This document shows positions 44,208-54,009 of a DNA stretch of 64,000 bases, piece by piece. The stretch is from [Mycobacterium] vasticus (GTDB lineage: Bacteria; Actinomycetota; Actinomycetes; Mycobacteriales; Mycobacteriaceae). The notes beneath the pieces are model-generated. The model searched no databases. It worked only from the letters and a program-made list of their open reading frames with translations, and was not told the DNA's origin. The position numbers and the translations under genes are program-made. The stretch lies in assembly GCF_020181595.1 (NCBI RefSeq), contig NZ_CP084028.1, positions 38,602 to 102,601 of the forward strand, read 5' to 3'. Each line of letters begins with the position of its first letter. The stretch's first letter is position 1.

Positions 44208-45356
44208 ATGTCGGGATGGAAGTTCGCGGGCGTCGGGGCCTGGCTCGGTGCCGCTGGACTGATCGCGGGGTTCACGTTCGGCTGCGGAACCGCGCTGGCC
44301 GACCCGCCGCAGCAGCCCGGCGACCCGACGGCGGTGGATGCCGCCCCGCCCGCATCGCCGGCCCAACTGGACGTGCCGCCGCCTCCGGCAGACCCGGTCG
44401 CGGCACCTGCCGACCCCGCTGTGGTGCCCCCGGGACCCGAGCCCGCGCCGCCGGTTGACCTGGCACCGCCGGCGCAACCGGCGGTGGCCGACCCCGCGCC
44501 GGGAATGCCCGTCCCCGCGCCGGGAGTGGTCGACCCCGCGACGGGAGTGGTCGACGCCGCGACGGCAGTTCCGGGCCAGCCGGCAACCGTTCCCGCAGCG
44601 GCGTCCGGTCCGGTCGTCGGGCAGAACCCGGAGCCGTTCACCGGCACCGCACCGTTCCTGCCGCCGAGCTTCAACCCGCTCAACGGGTCGATGGTGGGCG
44701 TCGCCAAGCCGATCATCATCAACTTCCAGCGGCCGATCGCCGACAAGGCCATGGCTGAGCAGGCCATCCACATCTCGTCGAACCCGCCGGTTTCAGGCAA
44801 GTTCTACTGGATGACCCCCAGCCAGGTGCGCTGGCGTCCGTTCAACTTCTGGCCGGCCAACACCACCGTCAACATCGACGCGGCCGGCACCAAGTCGAGC
44901 TTCCGCACCGGTGACGCGCTGGTGGCCACCGCCGACGACAAGACCCACCAGATGACGATCACCCGCGACGGCAAGGTCGAGAAGACCTTCCCGATGTCGA
45001 TGGGGATGACCGCCGGCGGGCACGAGACCCCCAACGGCACCTACTACGTGCTGGAGAAGATGCCCACCGTGGTGATGGACTCCTCCACCTACGGGGTTCC
45101 GGTGAACTCCAGCTGGGGCTACAAGCTCACCGTGCAGGACGCGGTCCGTATCGACAACAGCGGCGGCTTCGTGCACAGCGCCCCGTGGTCGGTGAACGAT
45201 CAGGGCAAGCGCAACGTCAGCCACGGCTGCATCAACCTGAGTCCGGCCAACGCCAAGTGGTTCTTCGACAACTTCGGCAGCGGCGACCCGGTCGTGGTGA
45301 AGAACTCCGTCGGCACCCACAACAAGAACGACGGCTCCCAAGACTGGCAGATGTAG
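44208..45356 (+). CDS. L,D-transpeptidase (Rv0192, LdtMt4-type)
   Basis: A 382-residue exported peptidoglycan cross-linking enzyme. A signal peptide ending around [10 protein letters not shown] is followed by a Pro/Ala-rich linker of about 100 residues, an Ig-like domain and the YkuD catalytic domain with His323 in FVHSAPWS and the catalytic Cys341 in SHGCINL. It makes 3-3 cross-links in the cell wall and its class is sensitive to carbapenems. The ATG at 44208 is favoured over 44202 because GGAGG (44196-44200) is then 7 bases away. A DNA motif coding ATGVVD is nearly repeated in the linker. Confidence 0.92.
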   Translation: MSGWKFAGVGAWLGAAGLIAGFTFGCGTALADPPQQPGDPTAVDAAPPASPAQLDVPPPPADPVAAPADPAVVPPGPEPAPPVDLAPPAQPAVADPAPGMPVPAPGVVDPATGVVDAATAVPGQPATVPAAASGPVVGQNPEPFTGTAPFLPPSFNPLNGSMVGVAKPIIINFQRPIADKAMAEQAIHISSNPPVSGKFYWMTPSQVRWRPFNFWPANTTVNIDAAGTKSSFRTGDALVATADDKTHQMTITRDGKVEKTFPMSMGMTAGGHETPNGTYYVLEKMPTVVMDSSTYGVPVNSSWGYKLTVQDAVRIDNSGGFVHSAPWSVNDQGKRNVSHGCINLSPANAKWFFDNFGSGDPVVVKNSVGTHNKNDGSQDWQM

Positions 45357-45362
45357 CGCCGC

Positions 45363-47348
45363 TCAGTTCCAGATGCGCACCCGCTGTGCGGGTTCCAGGA
45401 ACAGCGTGTCGTCGTGAGCGACGTCGAAGGCCTCATAGAAGGCGTCGATGTTGCGGATCACCCCGTTGCAGCGGAACTCCGGCGGTGAGTGCGGGTCGGT
45501 CGCCAGGCGCCGGATCGCTTCGGCGTCACGGGATTTGGTGCGCCACACCTGGGCCCAGCCGTAGAACACCCGCTGAACACCGGTCAGACCGTCGATCACC
45601 GGGGCTTCGGCGCCGTCCAGTGACAACTCATACGCCAGCAGCGCGATGGACAGCCCGCCCAGGTCGCCGATGTTCTCCCCGACGGTGAACGCGCCGTTCA
45701 CGTGCTGCCCGTCGCCCAGCGCCCGCGGCACATACGTCTCGTACTGCTCGATCAAAGCCGTTGTGCGCAGCCCGAACTCGGCGCGGTCGTCGTCGGTCCA
45801 CCAGTCCACCAGGTTGCCGTCGCCGTCGTACTTGGCGCCCTGGTCGTCGAAGCCGTGGCCGATCTCGTGGCCGATCACCGCGCCGATGCCGCCGTAGTTG
45901 GCCGCATCGTCGGCGTCGGCGTCGAAGAACGGCGGCTGCAGGATCGCGGCCGGGAAGACGATCTCGTTCATTCCCGGGTTGTAATAGGCGTTCACGGTCT
46001 GCGGCGTCATGAACCACTCGTCGCGATCCACCTCGGCACCCAGTTTGGCCAGTTCGCGGTCGTAGTTCACCGCGTAGCCGCGCAGGTAGTTGCCGTACAG
46101 GTCGGCCGGATCGGTGACCAGCGCCGAGTAGTCGCGCCAGGTGGCCGGGTAGCCGACCTTGGCGGTGAATTTGTCCAGCTTGGCCAGCGCCCGTTCCCGC
46201 GTCGCCGGGGTCATCCAGTCCAGATTGGTGATGCTGACCCGATACGCCTGGCGCAGGTTCGCCACCAGCTCATCGATGCGCGCCTTGGCGTCCGGCGGGA
46301 AATGCTTTGCCACATAGAGTTTTCCGACGGTGTCGCCCATCAACGACTCGACCACCGACACGGCGCGCTTCCACCGGTCGCGGATCTGCTCGGTACCCGA
46401 CAGACGGCGCCCGTAGAACGCGAAATCCTCGGCGACCAACTCGTCGGTCAACAGTCCGGCCCGGGCGTGGATGAGCCGCCAGCGTGCCCAGTCCTGCCAG
46501 TCGGCGAACTCCGCGCTGGACCACAGGTTCGCGAACGCCGTCAGATAGTCCGGCTGGCGCACCACGAGTTCGGCGGCGGCTCCGGCGGGCACCCCGAGCC
46601 CGTCGGCCCAGCCCGCCCAGTCGAAGCCGGGCGCCTCGGCGGGCAGTTCGGCGAACGCGCGCAGGTTATAGGTCAGGTCCGCGTCGCGGCGCTTCACCAC
46701 GTCCCAGTGGGCGCCGGCCAGCCGGGTCTCCAGGGCGACGATGCGGCCGGCGGTTGCGGCATGCTCGCTGGGATCTCCGCCGTAGACCAGCGCGAACATC
46801 GCCGCGATGTGACCGGGGTAGGCGGCCAGGATCTCGGCGTGCTGCTCCTCGCGGTAGTAGGACTCGTCGGGCAGGCCGATGCCGGACTGGTTCAGATGCA
46901 GCAGGTAGCGGCTGGAGTCCTTGGAGTCGGTGTCCACATACAGTCCGACGCCCCCGCCGGTTCCGCGGCGCTGGTACCCGCCCAGCACCCGCGCCAGCGC
47001 GCCGAGGTCGGCGGCGTCATCGATGGTCGCCAGCTCCCGGCGCAGCGGCTCCAACCCAGCCGCCTGCACCGCCTGCTCGTCGAGGAAGCTGGCGTACAGG
47101 TCGCCGATCCGGCGCTCGTCGGTCCCGGCCGGCGCGGCTGATGAGACGGCTTCGGTGAGCAGCTCGCGGACCTGGACCTCGGCCCGGTCGAACAGGGTGC
47201 GGAAGGCGCCGTCGGTGGCGCGATCCGGCGGCATCTCGTAGTCGTCGAGCCAGCGTCCGTTCACATGGCCGAACAGATCGTCCTGGGGCCGGACGCCGCT
47301 GTCGAGGTAGCTGAGGTCGAGGCCGGAGCGGGCAACTGCAGGGGTCAT
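45363..47348 (-). CDS. zmp1: Zinc metalloprotease Zmp1 (peptidase M13)
   Basis: A 661-residue M13 neprilysin-family peptidase. The zinc site HEIGH is at about residues 494-498, preceded by VNAYYNPGMNEIVFPAAILQ and followed by GFDDQGAKYD and ENIGDLGG. The fold C-terminus ends PAQRVRIWN, as in this family. The start is set at 47348 (MTPAVARSG); the longer frame upstream would overlap the divergent gene. Zmp1 of M. tuberculosis (Rv0198c) is reported to inhibit inflammasome activation and phagosome maturation. The length matches (663 aa as recalled). Confidence 0.93.
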   Translation of the reverse strand: MTPAVARSGLDLSYLDSGVRPQDDLFGHVNGRWLDDYEMPPDRATDGAFRTLFDRAEVQVRELLTEAVSSAAPAGTDERRIGDLYASFLDEQAVQAAGLEPLRRELATIDDAADLGALARVLGGYQRRGTGGGVGLYVDTDSKDSSRYLLHLNQSGIGLPDESYYREEQHAEILAAYPGHIAAMFALVYGGDPSEHAATAGRIVALETRLAGAHWDVVKRRDADLTYNLRAFAELPAEAPGFDWAGWADGLGVPAGAAAELVVRQPDYLTAFANLWSSAEFADWQDWARWRLIHARAGLLTDELVAEDFAFYGRRLSGTEQIRDRWKRAVSVVESLMGDTVGKLYVAKHFPPDAKARIDELVANLRQAYRVSITNLDWMTPATRERALAKLDKFTAKVGYPATWRDYSALVTDPADLYGNYLRGYAVNYDRELAKLGAEVDRDEWFMTPQTVNAYYNPGMNEIVFPAAILQPPFFDADADDAANYGGIGAVIGHEIGHGFDDQGAKYDGDGNLVDWWTDDDRAEFGLRTTALIEQYETYVPRALGDGQHVNGAFTVGENIGDLGGLSIALLAYELSLDGAEAPVIDGLTGVQRVFYGWAQVWRTKSRDAEAIRRLATDPHSPPEFRCNGVIRNIDAFYEAFDVAHDDTLFLEPAQRVRIWN

Positions 47349-47400
47349 CGCGCCCATCCTTCCACGCCGAACGGTGTGTGCGTCCTGTAGCGTCACCGCC

Positions 47401-48105
47401 ATGCCTGACGAGGAGCAGCCCGACGAAACCACGTATGTGGACGACGAGCTCATCGACGCCGACGAGCCCGCCACCGAAGAGGTCTACGCCGACGAGACGG
47501 CCTCGGACAAGCCCGCCAAGAAGGCCGGCCACGCCAAGGCGGCGGCTGGGTCCTCTGCGGCCGGCGCTTCCCGGGGCGGGGTCTTCTCCCGGCTCGGGCT
47601 GGTGTCGGCGTTGCTCGGGTTGGTCGCGGTGGCCGGGCTGGTCTTCTCCCTGATCACCTGGTCGGCGCACCGCGACGACGTCAACGAGCGGGCCTACCGC
47701 AGTCGGGTCCTGCAGACCGCGGCCAGCTGGACCAGCGTGCTGATCAACCTGAACGCCGAGAACGTCGAGAAGGGCATGTCGCGGCTGCGTGACAAGACCG
47801 TCGGCGAACTCAAGGCCGAGTTCGACGCCGCTCTGGCCCCTTACCGGGACGTGGTGCAGCGCATCGAGTCGCGCAGCAGCGGCCGGATCGAAGCGGTCGC
47901 CATCGAGTTGCAGCACATCGAGGACCCGGAGGCCGGCGCCGAGCCGGCGCCCGGCCCCGGCCGCACCGACCCGGTGATGGTGATCGCCACGTCGATCGCC
48001 GAGAACGTCGGCGGCCGGCCGCAGACTGTGCACTGGGCGCTGCGCCTCGACGTCAGCGATATCGACGGCAACCTGCTGATCTCGCGATTGAGGGCGATCC
48101 GATGA
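47401..48105 (+). CDS. Mce-associated-type membrane protein (Rv0199-like)
   Basis: A 234-residue protein with an acidic, Lys/Ala-containing N-terminus, a transmembrane helix (GLVSALLGLVAVAGLVFSLI) and an extracytoplasmic NTF2-like domain, which is the Mam topology. M. tuberculosis Rv0199 (OmamA) is a similar orphan Mam reported to stabilise Mce1. A TAGCGT -10 element (47388-47393) ends 7 bases before the ATG, suggesting a leaderless mRNA. It is divergent from zmp1 and overlaps the next gene by ATGA. Confidence 0.85.
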   Translation: MPDEEQPDETTYVDDELIDADEPATEEVYADETASDKPAKKAGHAKAAAGSSAAGASRGGVFSRLGLVSALLGLVAVAGLVFSLITWSAHRDDVNERAYRSRVLQTAASWTSVLINLNAENVEKGMSRLRDKTVGELKAEFDAALAPYRDVVQRIESRSSGRIEAVAIELQHIEDPEAGAEPAPGPGRTDPVMVIATSIAENVGGRPQTVHWALRLDVSDIDGNLLISRLRAIR

Positions 48106-48824
48106 ACAAGTTGCTTAACCTGCAGGCGCTGAAGTCTCGGACGACGTGGCGGGTACTGGGCGTTGACATCGCCGCGCCGCTGGCCGCGATCGGCGGCGTG
48201 CTGCTGCTCGGGTTGATGCTCGACTGGCCGCTGTGGTGGGTGTCGGCCTGCTCGGTGCTGGTGCTGCTGATCGTCGAGGGCATGGTGGTGAACTTCCTGC
48301 TGCTGCGCCGCGACGGTGTCACGGTCGGCACCGACGACGAGCGGCCCGGCCTGCGCCTCGGGGTGGTCGCGCTGGCCGCCGCCGCCCTGGTCGCCTCGGC
48401 CGTACTGGGCTACCTGCGCTGGACGGAACCCGACCGCGCCCTGGAGGCGGACTCCACCGAGGTGGTCAAGACCGCCGCCGCCATGGCCGAGGCCGCCGCG
48501 ACGGTCTCGCCGGCCGATCCGAACACCTCCATCGAGAAGGCGGCCGCCTTCATGGTCCCCGACCGCGTCAACTCGTTCCGGGAGAGCATCGGCCGGACCG
48601 CCACCGAAATGGCCAACCGCAACATCGCTGTCGACGCGGAGGCGCTCAGCGCGGGTGTCGAGGCGCTCGGGCCGTCGGCCGCCCGGGTCGCGGTGGTGCT
48701 GCGCAGCGTTCAGAGCGTGGCCAACCAGCAGGTCAAGCAGTCCGTGGTGCCGGTTCGGGTGATGCTGACCAAGCGTGACGGCCAGTGGATGGTCGTGGAG
48801 ATGTCGCCGATCCACGCCCGCTGA
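48102..48824 (+). CDS. Membrane protein, Mam-like (Rv0200-like)
   Basis: A 240-residue protein with three predicted hydrophobic segments (IAAPLAAIGGVLLLGLML, SACSVLVLLIVEGMVVNFLL and LGVVALAAAALVASAVLGYL) followed by a Mam-type extracytoplasmic domain that ends RDGQWMVVEMSPIHAR. It is translationally coupled to the Rv0199-like gene by ATGA. The two may act as an orphan Mam pair serving the Mce complexes encoded elsewhere (inference). Confidence 0.8.
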   Translation: MNKLLNLQALKSRTTWRVLGVDIAAPLAAIGGVLLLGLMLDWPLWWVSACSVLVLLIVEGMVVNFLLLRRDGVTVGTDDERPGLRLGVVALAAAALVASAVLGYLRWTEPDRALEADSTEVVKTAAAMAEAAATVSPADPNTSIEKAAAFMVPDRVNSFRESIGRTATEMANRNIAVDAEALSAGVEALGPSAARVAVVLRSVQSVANQQVKQSVVPVRVMLTKRDGQWMVVEMSPIHAR

Positions 48825-48830
48825 CGCCGG

Positions 48831-49316
48831 TCAGTCGATGTCGGGCGCGTCCCGATTGTGCAGTTTGACGAATCGGTCGGACAGCCGGCGCATCCGGATC
48901 ATCAGCGATGCCGGCGGGTCCACCGAGCCGTCGAGGTAGTCGTCCAGATCGTCGGTGGGAACCCCGATCCTCGACGCGAACTCCCGGCGGCCCAGTCCGG
49001 ACCGCTCGATCAGCAACCGCATGTGGCGACCCACCTCGGCGCGCTCGTTGGCCTCCATGTGGTTGCGGGTGCGGGCCAGCACCTCCGCCAGTGCTTTGGC
49101 GATGCCGTAGGACTCGGTGCCTTCCAGCACCTCTTCGACCTGGCGGGCGGTGCGCCCGTAGGGGTCGCGTTTGAGGGCCACCACGATCAGCTGCCAGGTG
49201 GCGATGTCACCGCTCTGCAGGGCAGAGCGGATGGCCGTCGTCGGCCAGAACTCCACCGGCCGGTCGGTCTCGCCGGATCGGGATCCACGGCTGCGTCGGT
49301 CGGCGGCCAACGTCAC
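48831..49316 (-). CDS. HTH-type (XRE-like) regulator-like protein (Rv0201c-like)
   Basis: A 161-residue soluble protein. The C-terminal part RREFASRIGVPTDDLDDYLDG has the look of a Cro/C1-type helix-turn-helix. The N-terminal part is uncharacterised. It shares its strand with mmpL11, and its start overlaps the mmpL11 stop by ATGA (49313-49316), so the two are probably translated together. Function is not established; a role in regulating the locus is only a guess. Confidence 0.72.
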   Translation of the reverse strand: MTLAADRRSRGSRSGETDRPVEFWPTTAIRSALQSGDIATWQLIVVALKRDPYGRTARQVEEVLEGTESYGIAKALAEVLARTRNHMEANERAEVGRHMRLLIERSGLGRREFASRIGVPTDDLDDYLDGSVDPPASLMIRMRRLSDRFVKLHNRDAPDID

Positions 49317-52291
49317 CTCGTCTCCTCCAGCATCGCCACCGCGACGGCCATGCAGCGCTCCCGGACCTGGTCCCAGTCCGGCCGCTCACCTTCACCGGGG
49401 AACTCATCGTCGGGTTCGTCGGGTTCGGGCTCGGCGAGCCGACAGACCAGCTGCGTGGCCATCCATTGTCGTTCGGTCGGTTGACCAGAGTAGTACGTGT
49501 CGATTCCGGTGAGCGCCTCCGCAACGGTATCGGCGTCCAGCACACCGACGAGCTCGGCCAGTCCGACGTATTCGCTGCGGCGGTTGCGCGCCATCAGCAG
49601 ATAGCCGATCAGGCGCAGCGTCTCGGCTCCGGTGGGGATCTGCAGCCGGTCGCCGGTGGGAAGTTGGACCGCGGCGATCTCCATCGGGCGCCGCCGGGCC
49701 AGCACCGGGCCCTCCAGTCCGATCTCGTTGGCCGCCCAGGACTCGGTTTCCAGCGCGTCGAGCGCGATCGCGAGCCGCTTTCGCCACACGGTGACCGGAT
49801 GCACCGGCCGCACGGCTCGGGGCTGTGCCCGGCCGGTGCCGGTTCGGGCCTGCCAGCCGCCGGTCAGCCGGGCCAGCGCCTGGCTCACCACGGTGCCGCC
49901 CGACGCTGCCGATCCGGCTGCCACCGGCAGCGCCCGCAGCTTGACGGTGGCGACCTCGGAGTGGCCGCAGCCGCGCAGCGCCAGCGGGTCGCTGACATAG
50001 ACCGCGTCGGGGGCCAACTCTTTGAGCTTGGCCGCGGACTTCACCACCACCCGCAGGTCGGCGCTGGGGGTGATCAGGGCGGAGATGTCATCGGGGATCA
50101 CCACGACGTCGCCCAGTTCCACCTTGGGCAGCGGCTTCTCGAAGTCCACCGACGGCAGAATCCACTTGAGCCAGCGCGGCAGCCACCAGTTCCACTGGTC
50201 GAACATCGCCATCAGGGCCGGAACCAGCACCAGGCGCACCACCGTGGCGTCCACCGCGATCGCCACCGCGCATGCCACACCCAGTTCGGCGACCAGCGGC
50301 ATCCCGGCGAACGCGAAACCGATGAACACCGCGATCATGATCAGGGCGGCGCTGGTGATGGTGCGCGCGCTGGTGCTCACGCCGTAGGCGACCGCGTCGT
50401 GGGTGTTGCCGGACTGCAGGAACCGCTCGCGGATCCGGGTCAGCAGGAAGATCTCGTAGTCCATCGACAACCCGAACGTCATGGCCAGTACCAGCGGCGG
50501 GATGAAGCTGTCGATCGAACCGGTGGGCGCGAGCCCGAACCGCTCCAGCCAGCCCCACTGGAACACCGCCACCAGGCTGCCGTAGGCGGCGGCCACCGAC
50601 AGCACCGTCATCACGACGCCCTTGAAGGCCAGGAACACCGACTGGATGGAGATCAGCAGCATCACGAACGCGATCAGCGCCACGAACACCAGCACCAGCG
50701 GTTCGGACGCGGCCACCCGGTCGTCGAAGTCCTTGATCAGCGCGGTCGGCCCGCCGACGTCCACCTGCACCGCCGGCGAACCGGCGGCCTCGGGCAGGTG
50801 CTCGCGCATCCAGTCGATGGTCGCCCGCGCGGTCATGTCCTCGGGATCGACCGACAGCACCGCCGAGAGCAGGCCGCTGCTGTTGTCGCTGCCGAATACC
50901 GGTGGGGACACCGAGGCGACGTTGGGGGCGTGGGCCATCTGTTCGCGGATCGCGTCGAACGTCGCGGCGTGCGCGGGCGCCGACGCATTCGCGCCCGGGA
51001 TGGTGACCAGCACCCGGACTGGCCCCAGCGCACCCGGTCCCAGCGCCTGGGCCGCCGCGGACACACCGCCGCGGATCTCGTGGGAGGAGTCGAACTGGTG
51101 CAGCATGCTGTTGCCCAGCGACAGCGACAGTGCCGGCGCCGCCAAGGTCAGCAGGAAGCCGGCGGTCACCAGCGCCGACGCCCACGGCCGGCGCATCACC
51201 GCCGCCGTCCAGCGGGTCCAGAAGCGCGACTGCGCAAGCTGCGGGCCGCGCGACCAGTGCAGCAGTGCCGAGCGTTTGGCCACCGCCCGGCCGAACAGTG
51301 CCAACACCACCGGCGTGAGGCTCACCGAGGCCAGCACCGCCACCGAGACCGCCAGGATGGCGCCGGTGGCCATCGACACCAGCACCGGCGTGTTGATCAG
51401 ATAGATCCCGGTCAGGGACGCCACCACGGTCAGTCCGGAGAGCACCACGGCCAACCCGGACGTCGCCATCGCGGCGTCGGCGGCGTCGTCGGGCTGGCGT
51501 CCGGCCCGCAGTTCCTCGCGGTAGCGCATGAGGATGAACAGCGAGTAGTCGATCGCCAGCGCGATCCCGAACATCGATACCGTGGATGTGACGAACACCG
51601 ACATCTGGGTGAACATCGACAGCAGGTAGACCAGCCCCATGGTGACGATCACCGTCGCGATCCCCAGCGCCAGCGGGATCGCGGCGGCCGCCAGTGAGCC
51701 GAACACCGCCAGCAGCACGACCAGCACGATCGGCAGGTTCCACTGCTCGGCGGCGGCGATGTCCTGTTTGGTCTTGGCCGACGCCGCCGCTCCCAGCGCG
51801 CCCTGGCCGATCACGTACAGGTTCACCGAGCCGTTCTCGATCCGGCCGGGATGCTCGCCGGCCACACCGAGCCGGGACCGCAGCTTCTTGGCGACGTCGA
51901 CGGCTCCGGTGTTGTCGAAGTCCAGCCGCAGCGACACCACGTAGGGCCGGTCCGGCCGTGGCGGAGGTTGGCCGTGGTCGGGCAGCACCGTCACGCTGGA
52001 AGTCGACCCGGCGACATTGCGTAGCAGTGCGACGGCGTTCTGCATGTCCTGATAGGTGGCGTCGGCGCGCGGTGCAGCCACCAGGGCCAGTGGCGATGCG
52101 CCCTGCTCGGGGAAGTGGTCTTGGAGTTCGTACTGCACGTGCAGCGATTGCGATCCCTGCACCTCGAAGCCCCCGCCGGTGAGATGGCCGGACGCGGTGG
52201 AGGCCAGATACAACGAGGGGATCACAGCCAGCAGCCACCCTGTGAAGACCACCCAGCGGTATCTGCGCAGGTTGCTGCTGAAGCGCATCAT
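49313..52291 (-). CDS. mmpL11: RND-family lipid / haem transporter MmpL11
   Basis: A 992-residue MmpL protein with the 2 x (1+5) transmembrane plan and two extracytoplasmic porter domains. The proton-relay segments FGIALAIDYSLFILMRYREEL and FGLSMDYEIFLLTRIRERFL are present, as is a large cytoplasmic C-terminal domain containing LPTGDRLQIPTGAETLRLIG. It matches remembered M. tuberculosis MmpL11, which exports monomeromycolyl lipids and takes part in haem uptake. The start is MMRFSSNLRR. The divergent neighbour is a haem-binding protein. The gene is collinear with its orthologue, with no frameshift seen. Confidence 0.94.
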   Translation of the reverse strand: MMRFSSNLRRYRWVVFTGWLLAVIPSLYLASTASGHLTGGGFEVQGSQSLHVQYELQDHFPEQGASPLALVAAPRADATYQDMQNAVALLRNVAGSTSSVTVLPDHGQPPPRPDRPYVVSLRLDFDNTGAVDVAKKLRSRLGVAGEHPGRIENGSVNLYVIGQGALGAAASAKTKQDIAAAEQWNLPIVLVVLLAVFGSLAAAAIPLALGIATVIVTMGLVYLLSMFTQMSVFVTSTVSMFGIALAIDYSLFILMRYREELRAGRQPDDAADAAMATSGLAVVLSGLTVVASLTGIYLINTPVLVSMATGAILAVSVAVLASVSLTPVVLALFGRAVAKRSALLHWSRGPQLAQSRFWTRWTAAVMRRPWASALVTAGFLLTLAAPALSLSLGNSMLHQFDSSHEIRGGVSAAAQALGPGALGPVRVLVTIPGANASAPAHAATFDAIREQMAHAPNVASVSPPVFGSDNSSGLLSAVLSVDPEDMTARATIDWMREHLPEAAGSPAVQVDVGGPTALIKDFDDRVAASEPLVLVFVALIAFVMLLISIQSVFLAFKGVVMTVLSVAAAYGSLVAVFQWGWLERFGLAPTGSIDSFIPPLVLAMTFGLSMDYEIFLLTRIRERFLQSGNTHDAVAYGVSTSARTITSAALIMIAVFIGFAFAGMPLVAELGVACAVAIAVDATVVRLVLVPALMAMFDQWNWWLPRWLKWILPSVDFEKPLPKVELGDVVVIPDDISALITPSADLRVVVKSAAKLKELAPDAVYVSDPLALRGCGHSEVATVKLRALPVAAGSAASGGTVVSQALARLTGGWQARTGTGRAQPRAVRPVHPVTVWRKRLAIALDALETESWAANEIGLEGPVLARRRPMEIAAVQLPTGDRLQIPTGAETLRLIGYLLMARNRRSEYVGLAELVGVLDADTVAEALTGIDTYYSGQPTERQWMATQLVCRLAEPEPDEPDDEFPGEGERPDWDQVRERCMAVAVAMLEETR

Positions 52292-52484
52292 GAACTGCTG
52301 GATCTCGGTTCTCCCCGCTCTGGCCAGGCCGCCGCGTCGCGTGCTGGCAGCCTACCCCGCACTGTGATCAGGCCGACGTGCATTGCGGTGGCGACGGCCG
52401 GGGGTTGCTGACAGTATGGCGGAGGACCCCCGGCGATCATGGTCGATCCTGCCGATGCCATCTGGACATGTCCCAGGAGAAGTC

Positions 52485-52919
52485 TTGAACCCCACCCGTA
52501 TTTTTGCCGCAGCCTCCGTTGTCATGGGCGGTGCCGCCACGGTCTTCGCGCTGACCACCCCGTCGGCGCCGTCGGCGACCGCAGCCAAGGACCCCTGCGT
52601 GGCCAGCGAGGTCGCCCGCACGGTCGGCAAGGCCATCACGTCCACCGGTGACTACCTGGACTCGCACCCGGACGCCAATCAGGTGGTCACCGGTGCGCTG
52701 CAGCAGCCGCCCGGACCGCAGACCCTGGCCAACCTCAAGGGCTACTTCGACGCCAACCCGAAGGTCGGTGACGACCTGGCCAAGATCACCGCTCCGGTGA
52801 CCGAGGTCAGCGACCAGTGCAAGTTGGCGGTCAACCTGCCGCAGGTGCTCGGGCTGCTGCAGGCCGCGCAGGCCCAGGGCGCGCTGCCCGGTGCTGCCCA
52901 ACCGGTCGCGGTTCGCTAG
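52485..52919 (+). CDS. Secreted haem-binding protein (Rv0203-like)
   Basis: A 144-residue exported protein. The TTG at 52485 is chosen because AGGAG lies 6 bases upstream and the frame then begins LNPTRIFAAASVVMGGAA, a signal peptide. The mature part (DPCVASEVARTVGKAI, GDYLDSHPDANQVVT, FDANPKVGDDLAKI, DQCKLAVNLPQVLGLLQA) follows M. tuberculosis Rv0203, a haem carrier that hands haem to MmpL3 and MmpL11. The two cysteines (about 38 and 112) are conserved. Its last 89 bases overlap the convergent membrane-protein gene. Confidence 0.88.
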   Translation: MNPTRIFAAASVVMGGAATVFALTTPSAPSATAAKDPCVASEVARTVGKAITSTGDYLDSHPDANQVVTGALQQPPGPQTLANLKGYFDANPKVGDDLAKITAPVTEVSDQCKLAVNLPQVLGLLQAAQAQGALPGAAQPVAVR

Positions 52920-53931
52920 CGGCGGCATCCCAGCCGTCGGCGTCGGTGCCGGTTCGAAACACGGCGAGGAACGCCACCCAGCCCACGACGGCGACCAGCA
53001 GCCAGCTGATCAGCCGGTAGATCAGGACGGCCGAGATCGCGTCAGGCAGACTCAGCCCGCTGGAGACCAGGCCCGGCACCAGCACTGCCTCCACGACCAG
53101 CAGCCCGCCCGGAATCAGCGGAATCGCTCCGGCCGTGCGGGCGGCGGCGTAGGCGACCGCCAAGCCCGCCACCGATGCCCGCCCGCCGGTGGCATAGGCC
53201 GCGCAGGCCAGGCAGGCGACGTCGGCGACCCAGTTGAACAGCGACCAGCCGAACGCCACCGACGCCGCGCGGCGGCCCAGGCTGACCGACTCCAGCTGGG
53301 CGAGCATCCGCCGCCAGGTTCCCAGTCCGGTGTCAACGGGCTTGTCCCGCAATGAATTCACCCAGCGCAGCAACCGCACGCCGATGCCGTCGATCAGCTC
53401 CGGCCGGGCCGCCACGGTCTGCGCCAGCAGTAACAACGCGATGAAGCCGCCGACGGTGAACAACAACGAGAACGGATTGTCCTTCGCGCCCAGCGCCACC
53501 GCGCCGCCCAGTCCCAGCAGTGCGAGCCCGACCGCCTGGAGCACCCCCGACATCACCAACTGCCAGGACGCCACCACCGGTGAGGCGCCCCACCGGCGCT
53601 GCTCGCGATACAGGAAGGTCGCCGAGAGCACCGGGCCGCCTGGCACCGTGGTGCTCAACGCGTTGGCGGCGTAGAACGCGGCCTCGGACCGCCACTGCGA
53701 GACCCGCACCCCCACCGAGCGCAGCAGGGTCCGCTGAATCTGCGCGAAGCTGTGCATGGACGCCGCCGCCGCCAGCACCGCGCCGAACAGCCAGCGGTTG
53801 TCGGCGCGCAGGACGCTGCGCCACGCGCCTGCCAGCTGATCCCACACCAGGGCCAGCTCAACGGTGAGCACCACCGCCAGCAGACCGAGGGCCGCGGGGC
53901 GTACCCAGCGGCGGATCACGTCGGCGGACAC
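52831..53931 (-). CDS. Lysylphosphatidylglycerol-synthase-type flippase-like membrane protein (Rv0204c-like)
   Basis: A 366-residue multi-pass membrane protein of the UPF0104 / LPG synthase transmembrane type. Several hydrophobic helices and the family segment GGPVLSATFLYREQRRWG are present, along with AGAIPLIPGGLLVVEAVLV. The last 60 or so residues form a polar, Ala/Pro/Arg-rich tail encoded antisense to the haem-binding protein gene. The role is unknown; related proteins move or build membrane lipids. The start is MSADVIRRW. Confidence 0.8.
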   Translation of the reverse strand: MSADVIRRWVRPAALGLLAVVLTVELALVWDQLAGAWRSVLRADNRWLFGAVLAAAASMHSFAQIQRTLLRSVGVRVSQWRSEAAFYAANALSTTVPGGPVLSATFLYREQRRWGASPVVASWQLVMSGVLQAVGLALLGLGGAVALGAKDNPFSLLFTVGGFIALLLLAQTVAARPELIDGIGVRLLRWVNSLRDKPVDTGLGTWRRMLAQLESVSLGRRAASVAFGWSLFNWVADVACLACAAYATGGRASVAGLAVAYAAARTAGAIPLIPGGLLVVEAVLVPGLVSSGLSLPDAISAVLIYRLISWLLVAVVGWVAFLAVFRTGTDADGWDAAASEPRPVGQHRAARPGPARPAAARAPAAG

Positions 53932-54009
53932 GGAATTAGACGTTAGCCGCGCCCGATTGATATGGAGTTACCCGATGTGGCACTGCGGCTGCATCGTTAC
54001 GCTACCGGA

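Noticed and set aside
47349..47474. Upstream start for zmp1
   Set aside because: The extension is Ser-rich, lacks a ribosome site and overlaps the divergent gene; MTPAV at 47348 matches the family length.
49466..51697. 743-codon plus-strand open frame opposite mmpL11
   Set aside because: Very long but rich in His, Gln, Arg and Gly with no domain; it mirrors the codon bias of mmpL11 and is a shadow.
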